Source of the DNA: Dokdonella_A sp966248875 | GTDB taxonomy: Bacteria; Pseudomonadota; Gammaproteobacteria; Xanthomonadales; Rhodanobacteraceae | DNA length: 64,000 nt | NCBI GenBank assembly: GCA_966248875.1 | Contig: CBINBI010000006.1 | Span: 9,205-73,204 of the forward strand | Reading direction: 5' to 3' | Part shown: in pieces, positions 52,850-62,059 of the stretch | Numbering within the stretch: position 1 is the first letter of the stretch | Layout: every line of letters starts with the position of its first letter | Notes under the pieces: generated by a model | Told to the model about the DNA's origin: nothing | Databases searched by the model: none | What the model saw: the letters and a program-made list of their open reading frames with translations, nothing else | Program-made: the position numbers and the translations under genes

Positions 52850-54250
52850 TCAACCGACCTGCTTCAGCGCCGCTTCGATGCGGCGCAGCGCCTCGCCCTG
52901 GCCGGCGAGAAATGCCGTGTGATCGATCGACGGCGACACCTGCGTGCCGGTGAGCGCGACGCGGAGCGGCTGCGCCACCTTGCCCATGCCCTCGCCGATC
53001 GACGCGGCAGCAGCTTCGATCGCGGCGTGCACGTTCTCGACCGTCCACTCCGACAGCCCGGCGAGCTTCGCATGCACCGCTTCGAGCGCGGCGCGCGCGG
53101 TCGGCGTCTTCAGATGCTTGGCCACGGCTGCGTCGTCGTAGCGCTCGAGCGGCGCGTACCAGACACGCGCCTTCTCGGCCATCTCCTTCAACGTCTTGGC
53201 GCGATCGCGCAGCGCGACGATGACATCGACCGGATCCGGCCCGCGCTCGGGATCGATGCCGGCCGCGCGCAGGTGCCACTCGAAATGCGGCGCGAGCTCC
53301 AGCGGATCGTCGTTCTTGAGGTATTGCTGGTTCAGCCACTCGAGCTTGGCGACATCGAAGCGCGACGCCGCCTTGTTGACGTCGGCGATGTCGAAGAGCC
53401 GGATCATCTCCTCGCGAGAGAAGATCTCCTGGTCGCCGTGCGACCAGCCGAGCCGCACGAGATAGTTCAGGAGCGCGTGCGGCAGGAAGCCGTCGTCGCG
53501 GTACTGCATGACGCTGACGGCGCCGTGTCGCTTCGATAGCTTCTGGCCGTCGGGGCCGAGGATCATCGGCAGGTGCGCGAACGCCGGCACTTCGGCGCCG
53601 AGCGCGTGATAGATGTTGATCTGGCGCGGCGTGTTGTTGACGTGATCGTCGCCGCGGATCACCTCGGTGATCTTCATGTCGACGTCGTCGACGACCACGG
53701 CGAAATTGTAGGTCGGGAAACCGTCCGACCGGATCAGCACGAGATCGTCGAGCTCCTCGTTGCTCCACTCGACGCGGCCCTTGACCTTGTCCTCGAACAC
53801 GACGCTGCCGGACAGCGGATTCTTGAAGCGGATCACGCGGTTCGGATCGTCGCGCAGCGGCTCGTTGCGCTCGCGGTAATAGCCGTTGTAGCGCGGCTTC
53901 TCGCCCTTCGCCATTGCGGCATTGCGCATCGCCTCGATTTCCTCGCGCGTCTCGTAGGCGTAGTACGCCTTGCCGGCGCGCAGCAGCTCCTCGGCAACCT
54001 GGCGATAGCGATCCATGCGCAGCGTCTGGTAGTACGGGCCCTCGTCGGCGTCGAGGCCGAGCCAGTGCATCGCGTCGAGGATCGCCTGCACCGCCTCCTG
54101 CGTGGAGCGCTCGCGGTCGGTGTCCTCGATGCGCAGGATGAACTCGCCGCCGCGATGGCGCGCCTCGAGCCAGCAGTAGAGCGCGGTGCGGGCGCCACCG
54201 ATGTGCAGGTAACCGGTCGGGCTCGGGGCGAATCGAGTGCGGATGGTCAT
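52850..54250 (-). CDS. gltX: Glutamyl-tRNA synthetase
   Basis: A 466-residue class I aminoacyl-tRNA synthetase that charges tRNA-Glu. The HIGH motif appears as LHIGGARTA (about residues 15-23) and the KMSKS motif as KLSKRHG near residue 250; the DDHVNNTPRQINIYHALG region follows the family. The ATG at 54250 gives the standard start MTIRTRFAPSPTGYLH; an in-frame extension of 53 residues has no family match. The gene is divergent to the nucleotidase gene. Confidence 0.95.
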   Translation of the reverse strand: MTIRTRFAPSPTGYLHIGGARTALYCWLEARHRGGEFILRIEDTDRERSTQEAVQAILDAMHWLGLDADEGPYYQTLRMDRYRQVAEELLRAGKAYYAYETREEIEAMRNAAMAKGEKPRYNGYYRERNEPLRDDPNRVIRFKNPLSGSVVFEDKVKGRVEWSNEELDDLVLIRSDGFPTYNFAVVVDDVDMKITEVIRGDDHVNNTPRQINIYHALGAEVPAFAHLPMILGPDGQKLSKRHGAVSVMQYRDDGFLPHALLNYLVRLGWSHGDQEIFSREEMIRLFDIADVNKAASRFDVAKLEWLNQQYLKNDDPLELAPHFEWHLRAAGIDPERGPDPVDVIVALRDRAKTLKEMAEKARVWYAPLERYDDAAVAKHLKTPTARAALEAVHAKLAGLSEWTVENVHAAIEAAAASIGEGMGKVAQPLRVALTGTQVSPSIDHTAFLAGQGEALRRIEAALKQVG

Positions 54251-54394
54251 CGGGATCGCAGGCGTGTTCTGTCGGCGGCGTCCCTGCTCGAGGCAAGCGT
54301 CCGCAGCGCGCAAGTTTAGCCGATCCGGGCACGGCTGCACCGAACCGCCATCGGGCTGAGGCACAATGCGCGCCGTCCCCGCAAGCCTCACGGG

Positions 54395-56455
54395 ATGCAC
54401 TCGATGCATTCACGCGCCCGACCGCACTGTCTCGCCGCCATCTTTGCATGTGTACTCCTCGCCGGCTGCGGCGCCGCGCCGCACGGTGCCGGGCGTGGCG
54501 ACGCCCTGGCGCGGCACGGCATCACCGACGGTGCGCGTGCCGAGCTCGCCATCCTCGAATCGACAGACATCCATTCGAACATCCTGAGCTACGACTACTA
54601 CCGGCTGGCCGAGGACCCCTCGTTCGGCTTCGAGCGCATGGCGACGCTGGTGAAGCAGGCACGGGCCGAGTTTCCGAACACGATGCTGTTCGACGCCGGC
54701 GACACGATCCAGGGCACCGCGCTCGCCGACTATCAGGCGCGGGTCAAGCCGGTCGGCTGCGAAGGGGAGCTCGCGATGTACCGCGCGATGGACGCGCTCG
54801 GTTACGACGGCGGCACGATCGGCAATCACGAATTCAACTACGGCCTGCCGTTCCTGGCGGAAGCAACCGGCCGCGCGATGAACGTTGACGGCATCGCCCC
54901 GCGCGACTGCCGGGGCCCCTCGTATCCGCTGGTGCTGTCGAACGTGTTCAGCCAGCGCGACGGCAAGCCGATCTATCCACCGTTCGCGTGGATCGAGCGG
55001 AGGCTGAAAATCCGCGAGCCCGACGGCCGCGAAGGCGAAGCGCCGATCCGCATCGGCTTCATCGGCTTCACGCCGCCGCCGATCATGCAGTGGGACAAGC
55101 GCAACCTCGAAGGCAAGGTCTACACGAAAGGACTGGTCGAGGCCGCGCGCGAGTTCGTGCCTGAGCTGCGCGCGCACGAAGTCGATCTCGTCATCGCGAT
55201 CTCGCACGGCGGCATCGACGCCTCGCCCTACGGCCCGGCGATGGAGAACGCGAACTGGCACCTCGCGCAGGAACCCGGCATCGACGTGCTGCTGCTCGGC
55301 CATTCGCACACCAGGTTTCCCGACCCCGGCCATCCGAAGTCGCGCTACGCGAAGCTGCCCGACGTCGACAATGAGCGCGGCTTCATCCACGGCAAGCCCG
55401 CGGTCATGGGCAACTTCTGGGGCAGGAGCCTCGGCGTGATCGATCTCGCATTGGTGCGCCGGAACGGGCGCTGGCAGATCGATCCGGCGGCGACGCACTC
55501 CGAAGTGCGCGACATCAGGAACGCGGATGGAAGCTTCGTCGCGCCCGATCCCGCGATCGCCGCGCTCGTCGCGCCGGTGCACGAGGCGACGATCGCCTAC
55601 GTCTCCACGCCGATCGGCGACAGCGACTTCGCGATGACGACGTATTTCGCCGACGCCGGCGACGTCACCGCGCTGCAACCGGTGAACGCCGCACAGCGCG
55701 AATACGTCGAGCACTACATCGCCAGGAACCTGCCGCAGCACGCCGGCATTCCGGTGCTCTCCGCGGCCGCGCCGTTCAAGGGCGGTTTCGGCGGACCGGC
55801 CGATTACACGGATGTCGCAGCAGGGCCGCTCGCGATCCGCAATGCGGCCGACCTCTATCTCTATCCGAACACGCTGACCGCGGTGAAAATCGATGGTGCG
55901 GCGCTCAAGAACTGGCTCGAGCGCGCGGCCGGGCGCTTCAACCGCATCGATCCCGCCCGGAAAGATCCGCAGGAGCTCGTGAACCGCAGGTTTCCGAGCT
56001 ACAACTTCGACGTGATCCAGGGCGACCTCACCTATGCGATCGACGTGACGCGACCGGAAGGCGACCGCATCCGCGATCTTCGCTACCGCGGCGCGCCCGT
56101 CGGATCGGCACAGAGCTTCATCGTCGTCACGAACAACTACCGCGCCAGCGGCGGCGGCCGCTTCCCCGGCCTCGACGGCTCGAACATCGTGCTGTCGGCA
56201 CCGGACGCGAACCGCGACGTGCTGATCGACTGGGTGCGCCGGCATCGGCATCTGACGCGCGCGGCGGACGGATCGGACCGCAACTGGCGTTTCGTGCCGG
56301 CACGCACGCGCGGACCGGTCGTCTTCACATCCGCGGCGGGCAAGGCCGCTCTTGCCGACGGCCTCGGCGTGCGATGGGTCAGGGACAACGGCGACGACTT
56401 CGCGACTTACGCGATCGACTTCGCCGCGAGGCAGGATGCGCCGGCCGGACGCTGA
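54395..56455 (+). CDS. cpdB: 2',3'-cyclic-nucleotide 2'-phosphodiesterase / 3'-nucleotidase lipoprotein
   Basis: A 686-residue exported enzyme with lipobox LLAGC. The metallophosphatase domain has TDIHSN (first metal ligands), DAGDTIQG, GNHEFNYG, ISHGG and GHSHTRFP; the C-terminal 5'-nucleotidase substrate domain contains TNNYRASGGGRFPG. It hydrolyses 2',3'-cyclic nucleotides and 3'-nucleotides in the periplasm. E. coli CpdB is soluble and of similar length (about 647), so the lipoprotein anchor is a difference. A second ATG at 54404 is possible. Confidence 0.9.
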   Translation: MHSMHSRARPHCLAAIFACVLLAGCGAAPHGAGRGDALARHGITDGARAELAILESTDIHSNILSYDYYRLAEDPSFGFERMATLVKQARAEFPNTMLFDAGDTIQGTALADYQARVKPVGCEGELAMYRAMDALGYDGGTIGNHEFNYGLPFLAEATGRAMNVDGIAPRDCRGPSYPLVLSNVFSQRDGKPIYPPFAWIERRLKIREPDGREGEAPIRIGFIGFTPPPIMQWDKRNLEGKVYTKGLVEAAREFVPELRAHEVDLVIAISHGGIDASPYGPAMENANWHLAQEPGIDVLLLGHSHTRFPDPGHPKSRYAKLPDVDNERGFIHGKPAVMGNFWGRSLGVIDLALVRRNGRWQIDPAATHSEVRDIRNADGSFVAPDPAIAALVAPVHEATIAYVSTPIGDSDFAMTTYFADAGDVTALQPVNAAQREYVEHYIARNLPQHAGIPVLSAAAPFKGGFGGPADYTDVAAGPLAIRNAADLYLYPNTLTAVKIDGAALKNWLERAAGRFNRIDPARKDPQELVNRRFPSYNFDVIQGDLTYAIDVTRPEGDRIRDLRYRGAPVGSAQSFIVVTNNYRASGGGRFPGLDGSNIVLSAPDANRDVLIDWVRRHRHLTRAADGSDRNWRFVPARTRGPVVFTSAAGKAALADGLGVRWVRDNGDDFATYAIDFAARQDAPAGR

Positions 56456-56544
56456 TTCCGGCCGACCAATGCCCTGACTCTTCGCACAAGAGAAAAAGCG
56501 CCGTGTGGTGTAAATTCGCACAACGCACACCACCGGAGCCGTCG

Positions 56545-58365
56545 ATGTCTCGCCTCGCTCTCGCGATTTCGCTCTCGCTTTCGATGTTCCTGGTCGCCTG
56601 CAATTCCGAGGCGCCGCCGCAGGACCAAAAGCCCGCCGCGGCACCAGCCGCCGAGCAGCCGCCGACGCCGAGCGCCGACGAGCAGTTCGCCGATCTTTCC
56701 AAGCGCTGGCTCGACGGCGCGTTCAGGCTGAACCCCATCACCGCGACACAGGTCGGCGATCACCGCTTCGACGCGGAGCTCGACGACCTCAGCGCCGAAG
56801 GCCGCCAGCGTGGTCTCGATTTCTTGAAAGGCATGCTCACCGAGCTCGAAAAGATCGATCGCACGAAGCTCTCGCGCGAGAACCAGGTCGATTACGGCAT
56901 GCTGCACAATCAGCTGCGCTCGGACATCTGGAGCATCGAGACGCTGCAAGGCTGGGCCTGGGATCCGACGATCTACAGCCAGATCGCCGGCGGCGCGCTC
57001 TACTCGCTGATGGCGCGCGAGTTCGCGCCGATGCCCGACCGCCTGCGCGCGGCCACCGCGCGCATGGAAAAGCTGCCGAAGCTCTTTGAAGCGATGCACG
57101 CGAATCTCGATCCGAAGCGCGTGCCAAAGATCCACGCCGAAACCGTGTCGAAGCAGAACAAGGGCGTGCTGAGCCTCGTCGACGGGCTGATCATGCCGCA
57201 CGCGAACGAGCTGCCCGACGCGGACAGGCAGAAGCTCGAGGCCGCCGTGGCGGCGCTGCGCAAGGCTGTGGAGGACAACCAGGTCTGGCTCGACAAGGAG
57301 CTGGTGCCGAACGCGGAAGGCGATTTCCGCCTCGGCGCCGAGCTGTACGACCAGAAGCTCGCCTTCGCGCTGAACTCGCCAATGGGCCGCGAAGAGATCC
57401 GCCGGCGCGCGGAGGCAGCGCTCGCCTCGACGCGCGACGAGATGTACGGCATCGCGAAGCAGGTGCTCGCCGGCAAAAAGAAGGCGCCGCCGACCCCGGA
57501 CAATCCCAGCGAAGACCAGAAGCAGAAGGCCATCCAGGCGGCGCTGGAGCTCGCCTATGCCGAGCGCCCGGCGCGCGACAAGGTCATGCCGACGGCCGAG
57601 GACGCGCTCGCGAAGGCGACCGAGTTCGTGCGGGCGAAGAACCTCGTCACCGTGCCGGACACGCCGGTCAAGGTGATCGCGATGCCGGAGTTCCAGCGTG
57701 GCGTCGCGCTGGCGTACTGCGATCCGCCCGGCCCGCTCGACAAGGGCCTCGACACGTTCTACGCGGTGTCGCCGATTCCGGAGGACTGGACGAAGCAGCA
57801 GGTCGACTCGTTCCTGCGCGAATACAACACGCGCTCGATCCACGAGCTGACGATCCACGAGGCGATGCCGGGCCACTATCTGCAGCTCTGGCACTCGAAC
57901 AAGTATCCGTCCGTGCTGCGCGCGGTGCTGTACTCGGGCCCGTTCGTCGAAGGCTGGGCCGTGTACGCCGAGAAGGTCATGGCCGACGAGGGCTATCTCG
58001 ATAACGATCCGCTCTACCACCTTGTCCACCTCAAGTGGGACCTGCGTGCGATCGCCAACGCGATCCTCGATCAGGCGATCCACGTCGACGGCATGAGCGA
58101 AGCCGATGCGATGAAGCTGATGACGGTCGCCACTTTCCAGGAAGAGCGCGAGGCTGCGGGCAAGTGGACGCGCGCGCGCCTCACCTCGGCGCAGCTGCCG
58201 ACGTACTTCGTCGGCTGGCAGGAGCACATGGACCTGCGCAAGGAAGTCGAACAGCGCGAAGGCGACAAGTTCGATCTCAAGGCCTATCACGACAAGCTGC
58301 TGTCGTTCGGCTCGCCGCCGGTGCGATACGTGCGGGAATTGATGCTCGACGAGCCGATTCAGTAG
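56545..58365 (+). CDS. DUF885 family lipoprotein, predicted metallopeptidase
   Basis: A 606-residue protein with lipobox FLVAC (Cys18), then a Pro/Ala-rich linker. The DUF885 catalytic motif HEAMPGH lies at about residues 439-445 in ELTIHEAMPGHYLQLW, with a downstream Glu in EGWAVYAE. The family is predicted to be zinc peptidases related to M3/M32-like helical enzymes; substrates are unknown. The ATG at 56545 follows CGGAG; longer reading upstream overlaps cpdB. Confidence 0.85.
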   Translation: MSRLALAISLSLSMFLVACNSEAPPQDQKPAAAPAAEQPPTPSADEQFADLSKRWLDGAFRLNPITATQVGDHRFDAELDDLSAEGRQRGLDFLKGMLTELEKIDRTKLSRENQVDYGMLHNQLRSDIWSIETLQGWAWDPTIYSQIAGGALYSLMAREFAPMPDRLRAATARMEKLPKLFEAMHANLDPKRVPKIHAETVSKQNKGVLSLVDGLIMPHANELPDADRQKLEAAVAALRKAVEDNQVWLDKELVPNAEGDFRLGAELYDQKLAFALNSPMGREEIRRRAEAALASTRDEMYGIAKQVLAGKKKAPPTPDNPSEDQKQKAIQAALELAYAERPARDKVMPTAEDALAKATEFVRAKNLVTVPDTPVKVIAMPEFQRGVALAYCDPPGPLDKGLDTFYAVSPIPEDWTKQQVDSFLREYNTRSIHELTIHEAMPGHYLQLWHSNKYPSVLRAVLYSGPFVEGWAVYAEKVMADEGYLDNDPLYHLVHLKWDLRAIANAILDQAIHVDGMSEADAMKLMTVATFQEEREAAGKWTRARLTSAQLPTYFVGWQEHMDLRKEVEQREGDKFDLKAYHDKLLSFGSPPVRYVRELMLDEPIQ

Positions 58366-58373
58366 GCGAGATG

Positions 58374-58403
58374 CGCTCCTCTCCCGCTTGCGGGAGGGGA
58401 GCG
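58374..58403. repeat. REP-like palindrome downstream of the DUF885 gene
   Basis: A 14-base stem (58374-58387 with 58390-58403, one G-T pair) around a TT loop, with core CTCTCCCGC/GCGGGAGGGG. Same family as 3100-3123. It starts 9 bases after the stop and may act as a transcription end. Confidence 0.75.
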
Positions 58404-58461
58404 CCGGTGGGTGCAAACGCTTCGCCGTCACCTGCTTCAGACAGAAGGTTCCCTCACCCTA

Positions 58462-58485
58462 CCCTCTCCCGCGAAGCGGGAGGGA
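58462..58485. repeat. Second REP-like palindrome in the same gap
   Basis: CCCTCTCCCGC (58462-58472) pairs with GCGGGAGGG (58476-58484) around GAA, with a small bulge. With the copy at 58374 it forms a doublet filling the gap between two convergent genes. Confidence 0.65.
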
Positions 58486-58504
58486 ATCGCCCACGTCAGG
58501 GAAG

Positions 58505-58942
58505 CTATTCGACGTGCACCGTGATCTTCTCCGACACGATCGGCGGGTCGAACTGGCGGTGCGCTGCGTCGCCGAGGTCGAGCTGCAAGGTGTGCGTGCC
58601 GGGCTCGAGATGAATCGTGTCCTCGGTCTGCCCCTTGCCGTAATGCTTGTGTGTCGCATCGGCCGGTATCGGTGCGTCGAGCGGCGGCAGCTCCTTTGCG
58701 TCGATCAGGAGATGGTGGTGGCCTGAATTCGGCGTCGTATCGCCCGCCGGCTTGATCGCGATGCCTTCGGCGCCGAACTTCACGGTGACGTCCTGTCCCA
58801 CCGTCGCGCCGTCCTTCGGCGATACGATGAACACCTTCGCGCCCTGCGGCGCCTTCAGCTGCGCCGCGGTGGAGGCATCCTGAGCCAGCGCGGTGCCTGC
58901 GGCGAGAGCGAACGCGGTGGCGAGCAGCGATATCTTGCGCAT
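58505..58942 (-). CDS. DUF4399 periplasmic protein
   Basis: A 145-residue protein with a signal peptide ending ALA-QD. The DUF4399 domain shows VFIVSPKDGATVGQDVTVKFG, then a His cluster NSGHHHLLID and HKHYGKGQTE, suggesting metal binding, and ends with strands of an Ig-like sandwich. Function is unknown. The start at 58942 is chosen because it begins the signal peptide; an upstream start would add 11 residues. Confidence 0.82.
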   Translation of the reverse strand: MRKISLLATAFALAAGTALAQDASTAAQLKAPQGAKVFIVSPKDGATVGQDVTVKFGAEGIAIKPAGDTTPNSGHHHLLIDAKELPPLDAPIPADATHKHYGKGQTEDTIHLEPGTHTLQLDLGDAAHRQFDPPIVSEKITVHVE

Positions 58943-59034
58943 GACTGACACTCCGGCATGAGGAATGCGGATCATAGCTCCGCCTCGCGTAACCCGATTG
59001 TTAACGGGCGGAGCCGCCCCAACTAGTGAGATCC

Positions 59035-60840
59035 ATGCCGCAAGCCGAGCCCCGCCCCGCCAGCTTTCTCGCCGTGTTCCGCCGCCTGTGGCCGCAGGTG
59101 TGGCGCTACCGCATGCGCGTCGGCGTCGCGCTCGTCTTCCTCGTCGTCGCCAAGCTCGCCAACATCGGCGTGCCGGTGGTGCTGAAGGAGCTGGTCGATC
59201 ATCTCGACATCGCGCCGAAGCCGCTGCTGGTGCCGATGCTGCTGCTGGTCGCGTACGGCGCGCTGCGGCTGTCCGCCTCGCTGTTCCAGGAGCTGCGCCA
59301 GATCGTGTTCGCGCGCGTCATGGCGCGCACCTCGCGCCAGATCACACTGCGCGTGTTCGAGCACCTGCACGCGCTGTCGCTGCGCTTTCACCTCGACCGG
59401 CGCACGGGCGGCGTCGCGCGCGACGTCGAGCGCGGCATGACGGCTACCAGCGACCTCCTCGACTGGACCATCTACACGATCCTGCCGACGCTGCTCGAAG
59501 TCGCCATCGTTTGCGGCATCCTGATCCTGCGCTACGACTGGGCCTTCGCCGCGATCACGCTGGCGACGCTCGTGATCTACATCACGTTCACGTTCTCCGT
59601 CACCGAATGGCGCCTGCGCTACTACCGCGCCGCCAACGCAGCCGACACCGAGGCGAACGCACGAGCGGTCGATTCGCTGCTGAATTACGAGACGGTCAAA
59701 TACTTCGGCAACGAGCGCCATGAGTTTGCGCGTTACGACGGCAGCCTGGTCAAGCTCGAGGAAGCGACGGTCAAGAGCCTGAAGACGCTCGCCGTGCTCA
59801 ACATCGGCCAGGCCGGCATTGTCGCGACCGGCCTCACGCTGCTGCTCTGGCGCGCGTCACTCGGCGTCGTGGCCGGCACGCTGAGCCTCGGCGACCTCGT
59901 GCTCGTCAATGCGTTCCTGATCCAGTTGTCGATTCCGCTCAACTACCTCGGCATGGTCTACCGCGAGGTCAAGCAGGCACTGACCAACATCGAGCGGATG
60001 TTCGCGCTGCTGGAGGAAACGAAGGAAGTGGAGGATGCGCCGGACGCAAAGCCGCTTGCGCTGTCCGGCGGCGAAGTGCGCTTCGAGCACGTCGATTTCG
60101 ACTACGAGCCGACGCGCACGATCCTGCGCGACGTCGACTTCCGCATTCCGGCGGGACACACCGTCGCCGTGGTCGGCACCACCGGCGCGGGCAAGTCCAC
60201 GCTGGCGCGGCTGCTGTTCCGCTTCTACGACGTCACCGGCGGGCGCATCACGATCGACGGGCAGGACATCCGCACCGTGACCCAGGAAACGCTGCGACGC
60301 GCGATCGGCATCGTTCCCCAGGACACGGTGCTGTTCAACGACACGATCCTCTACAACATCGCCTACGGCCGGCCCGACGCGACGCGCGAGGAGATCGTCG
60401 CGGCGGCGAAGGCCGCGCACGTGCACGCCTTCATCGAATCGCTGCCCCTCGGCTACGACACGATGGTGGGCGAGCGCGGCCTCAAGCTCTCCGGCGGCGA
60501 GAAGCAGCGCGTCGCGATCGCGCGCACGCTGCTGAAGAACCCTGCCATCCTCGTCTTCGACGAGGCGACCAGCGCCCTCGACACGCGCACCGAGAAGATC
60601 ATCCAGGCCGAGCTCGCGGAGATCGCCGAGAACCGCACGACGCTCATCATCGCGCACCGCCTCTCGACGATCGTCCACGCCGACCAGATCCTCGTGCTCG
60701 AGCACGGCCGCATCGTCGAGCGCGGCACGCACGAGGAGCTCATCGCGCTGGACGGCCGCTACGCACAGCTCTGGCGCATGCAGCGCGAGCGCCATGCCGG
60801 CGAGGCCTCGGACCAGCCCGTGGCGGCCGTCGAGGCCTGA
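59035..60840 (+). CDS. Atm1/HMT1-type ABC exporter (fused permease-ATPase)
   Basis: A 601-residue half-transporter: six membrane helices in about residues 25-310 with the Atm1-specific stretch NYETVKYFGNERHE, then an ATPase domain with Walker A GTTGAGKST, Q-loop VPQDTVLFNDTI, signature LSGGEKQRVAIARTLL and Walker B ILVFDEATSALD. The bacterial homologues (such as NaAtm1) export glutathione-linked metals or glutathione polysulfide. A glutathione reductase gene occurs in the window but 55 kb away. The ATG at 59035 is nine bases inside an alternative GTG. Confidence 0.88.
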   Translation: MPQAEPRPASFLAVFRRLWPQVWRYRMRVGVALVFLVVAKLANIGVPVVLKELVDHLDIAPKPLLVPMLLLVAYGALRLSASLFQELRQIVFARVMARTSRQITLRVFEHLHALSLRFHLDRRTGGVARDVERGMTATSDLLDWTIYTILPTLLEVAIVCGILILRYDWAFAAITLATLVIYITFTFSVTEWRLRYYRAANAADTEANARAVDSLLNYETVKYFGNERHEFARYDGSLVKLEEATVKSLKTLAVLNIGQAGIVATGLTLLLWRASLGVVAGTLSLGDLVLVNAFLIQLSIPLNYLGMVYREVKQALTNIERMFALLEETKEVEDAPDAKPLALSGGEVRFEHVDFDYEPTRTILRDVDFRIPAGHTVAVVGTTGAGKSTLARLLFRFYDVTGGRITIDGQDIRTVTQETLRRAIGIVPQDTVLFNDTILYNIAYGRPDATREEIVAAAKAAHVHAFIESLPLGYDTMVGERGLKLSGGEKQRVAIARTLLKNPAILVFDEATSALDTRTEKIIQAELAEIAENRTTLIIAHRLSTIVHADQILVLEHGRIVERGTHEELIALDGRYAQLWRMQRERHAGEASDQPVAAVEA

Positions 60841-60966
60841 CAGGCAACGTCGCTTTTGCGCAAAACCGCGTCCTGGAGCCGGGGCGAACCGGCTGAGCCC
60901 GCCCGGGCATACCGTTTGCATGGTCAGGTCCCAACGAAAATCAGGCATGGGGGAACCTGGACCGCC

Positions 60967-61128
60967 ATGAGCACGACTCGCACCATTGCCGTGACCGGCG
61001 CTTCCGAGCAGGACACCGCGCGCATCGCGACGCTTCTGGAGCGTCACCGCCACAAGCTCTCGCACACGTGGCAGGCCGCCGACGCGGCCGACGCCGACCT
61101 GCTGCTCGTCGACATCGAATCGATGTAA
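60967..61128 (+). pseudogene. N-terminal fragment cut by in-frame TAA
   Basis: A 53-codon frame from ATG (behind GGGGGAACC) ends at TAA 61126-61128. The following gene at 61135 is in the same frame with no shift: the frame reads ESM-stop-GQMDWL. The fragment looks like the N-terminal half of a receiver-like domain (ATLLERHRHKL... LLLVDIESM). This suggests that a TAC or TAT (Tyr) codon mutated to TAA, or a sequencing error. Reinitiation at 61135 is possible because AAGGCCAG lies before that ATG. Confidence 0.6.
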
Positions 61129-61134
61129 GGCCAG

Positions 61135-62028
61135 ATGGACTGGCTGCGTGCCCGTTCGCGCGGACGCCTGGTCGTCGCGTACACGAGCGCGGCCGAGCCG
61201 CTCGAGCCCGAGTTCTCGCTGCGCAAACCGGTCGTCAGCGGCGATCTCATCGCGCTTCTGAACCGCATCGGCGCGAGCATCGACGGCCGCGCGAACGGGC
61301 AGGCCGCAATGCAGCCCGCCAACGCGTCGACTTACGAGTCGCGCCCGGCACGCGAAACGCAATCCGCGACGCCGGCACCCGAGCGCGGACCGAAGTCCGC
61401 AGCTCCTGCCGCCACGGCGATCGTCGCCCCGCCGCAGCCCAAGGCGCCCGCGGCGCCCGAAACCTGCTTCATCGACGCGTTGCTCGGCACACTGAGTCCG
61501 GCCGAGGGTCCTGTGCGCCTGCTTCACGAAGGCCTGCCATCCATCATCATCGATCCCGCGCGCCAGCGCTGGTATGCCGGTGTCGGGCTCAAGGCGCTCG
61601 CCGGCTGGGCCAAGGAGCCGGTGCGCCGCAGCCAGCTCGTCCACCTTCCGCCCGACGAGTTCGCGCAGGCGATCGAAATCCTCGCCGCGCAGCCGTATGC
61701 GCGACTCGTCTGGCTCGCGCACCTCGCGCGCAGCGAAGGCAATCTCGATCCCGGCCTGCCCGCCGACGCGCGCTACCGGCTGACCCGCTGGCCGCAGGTC
61801 GAGCGCGAATTCCCCAAGCACTTCCGCATCGCGACGGCGATGATGAGCGGCACCGGCACGATCGACGAGATCGCCGCGCAGAGCAAGGCCGGCGCCGCCG
61901 ACGTGGTCGATTTCATCAACGCGTACCACGCGCTGGGCTACATCGAGTGCGAGGCCGTGCTGCCGGTCACGCTGCCGAACGACCGCAGCGGACTGCTCGA
62001 ACGCGTGCGGAAGTCGCTGCGCAACTGA
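61135..62028 (+). CDS. Receiver-like/DUF-type protein, C-terminal main part
   Basis: A 297-residue open frame that continues the fragment at 60967. Its first 45 residues (RGRLVVAYTSAAEPL... LRKPVVSGDLIALL) complete the receiver-like fold; a Pro/Ala-rich linker (about 62-105) follows; the last 180 residues form a helical domain (FIDALLGTLSPAEG... FPKHFRIATAMMSGTGTIDEIA) that resembles a PATAN/DUF4388-like winged module, weakly. I do not recognise a named family. It may be a regulator of envelope or motility. It ends 31 bases before the amidohydrolase. Confidence 0.55.
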   Translation: MDWLRARSRGRLVVAYTSAAEPLEPEFSLRKPVVSGDLIALLNRIGASIDGRANGQAAMQPANASTYESRPARETQSATPAPERGPKSAAPAATAIVAPPQPKAPAAPETCFIDALLGTLSPAEGPVRLLHEGLPSIIIDPARQRWYAGVGLKALAGWAKEPVRRSQLVHLPPDEFAQAIEILAAQPYARLVWLAHLARSEGNLDPGLPADARYRLTRWPQVEREFPKHFRIATAMMSGTGTIDEIAAQSKAGAADVVDFINAYHALGYIECEAVLPVTLPNDRSGLLERVRKSLRN

Positions 62029-62059
62029 CGCCCTGGCGGGCACCACGCGGACGGCCGGA

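Noticed and set aside
56407..58431. 674-codon antisense frame opposite the DUF885 gene, and similar ones at 200-1870, 20146-22113 and 59857-62214
   Set aside because: All lie opposite genes with strong family motifs and have skewed, low-information composition typical of high-GC antisense frames.
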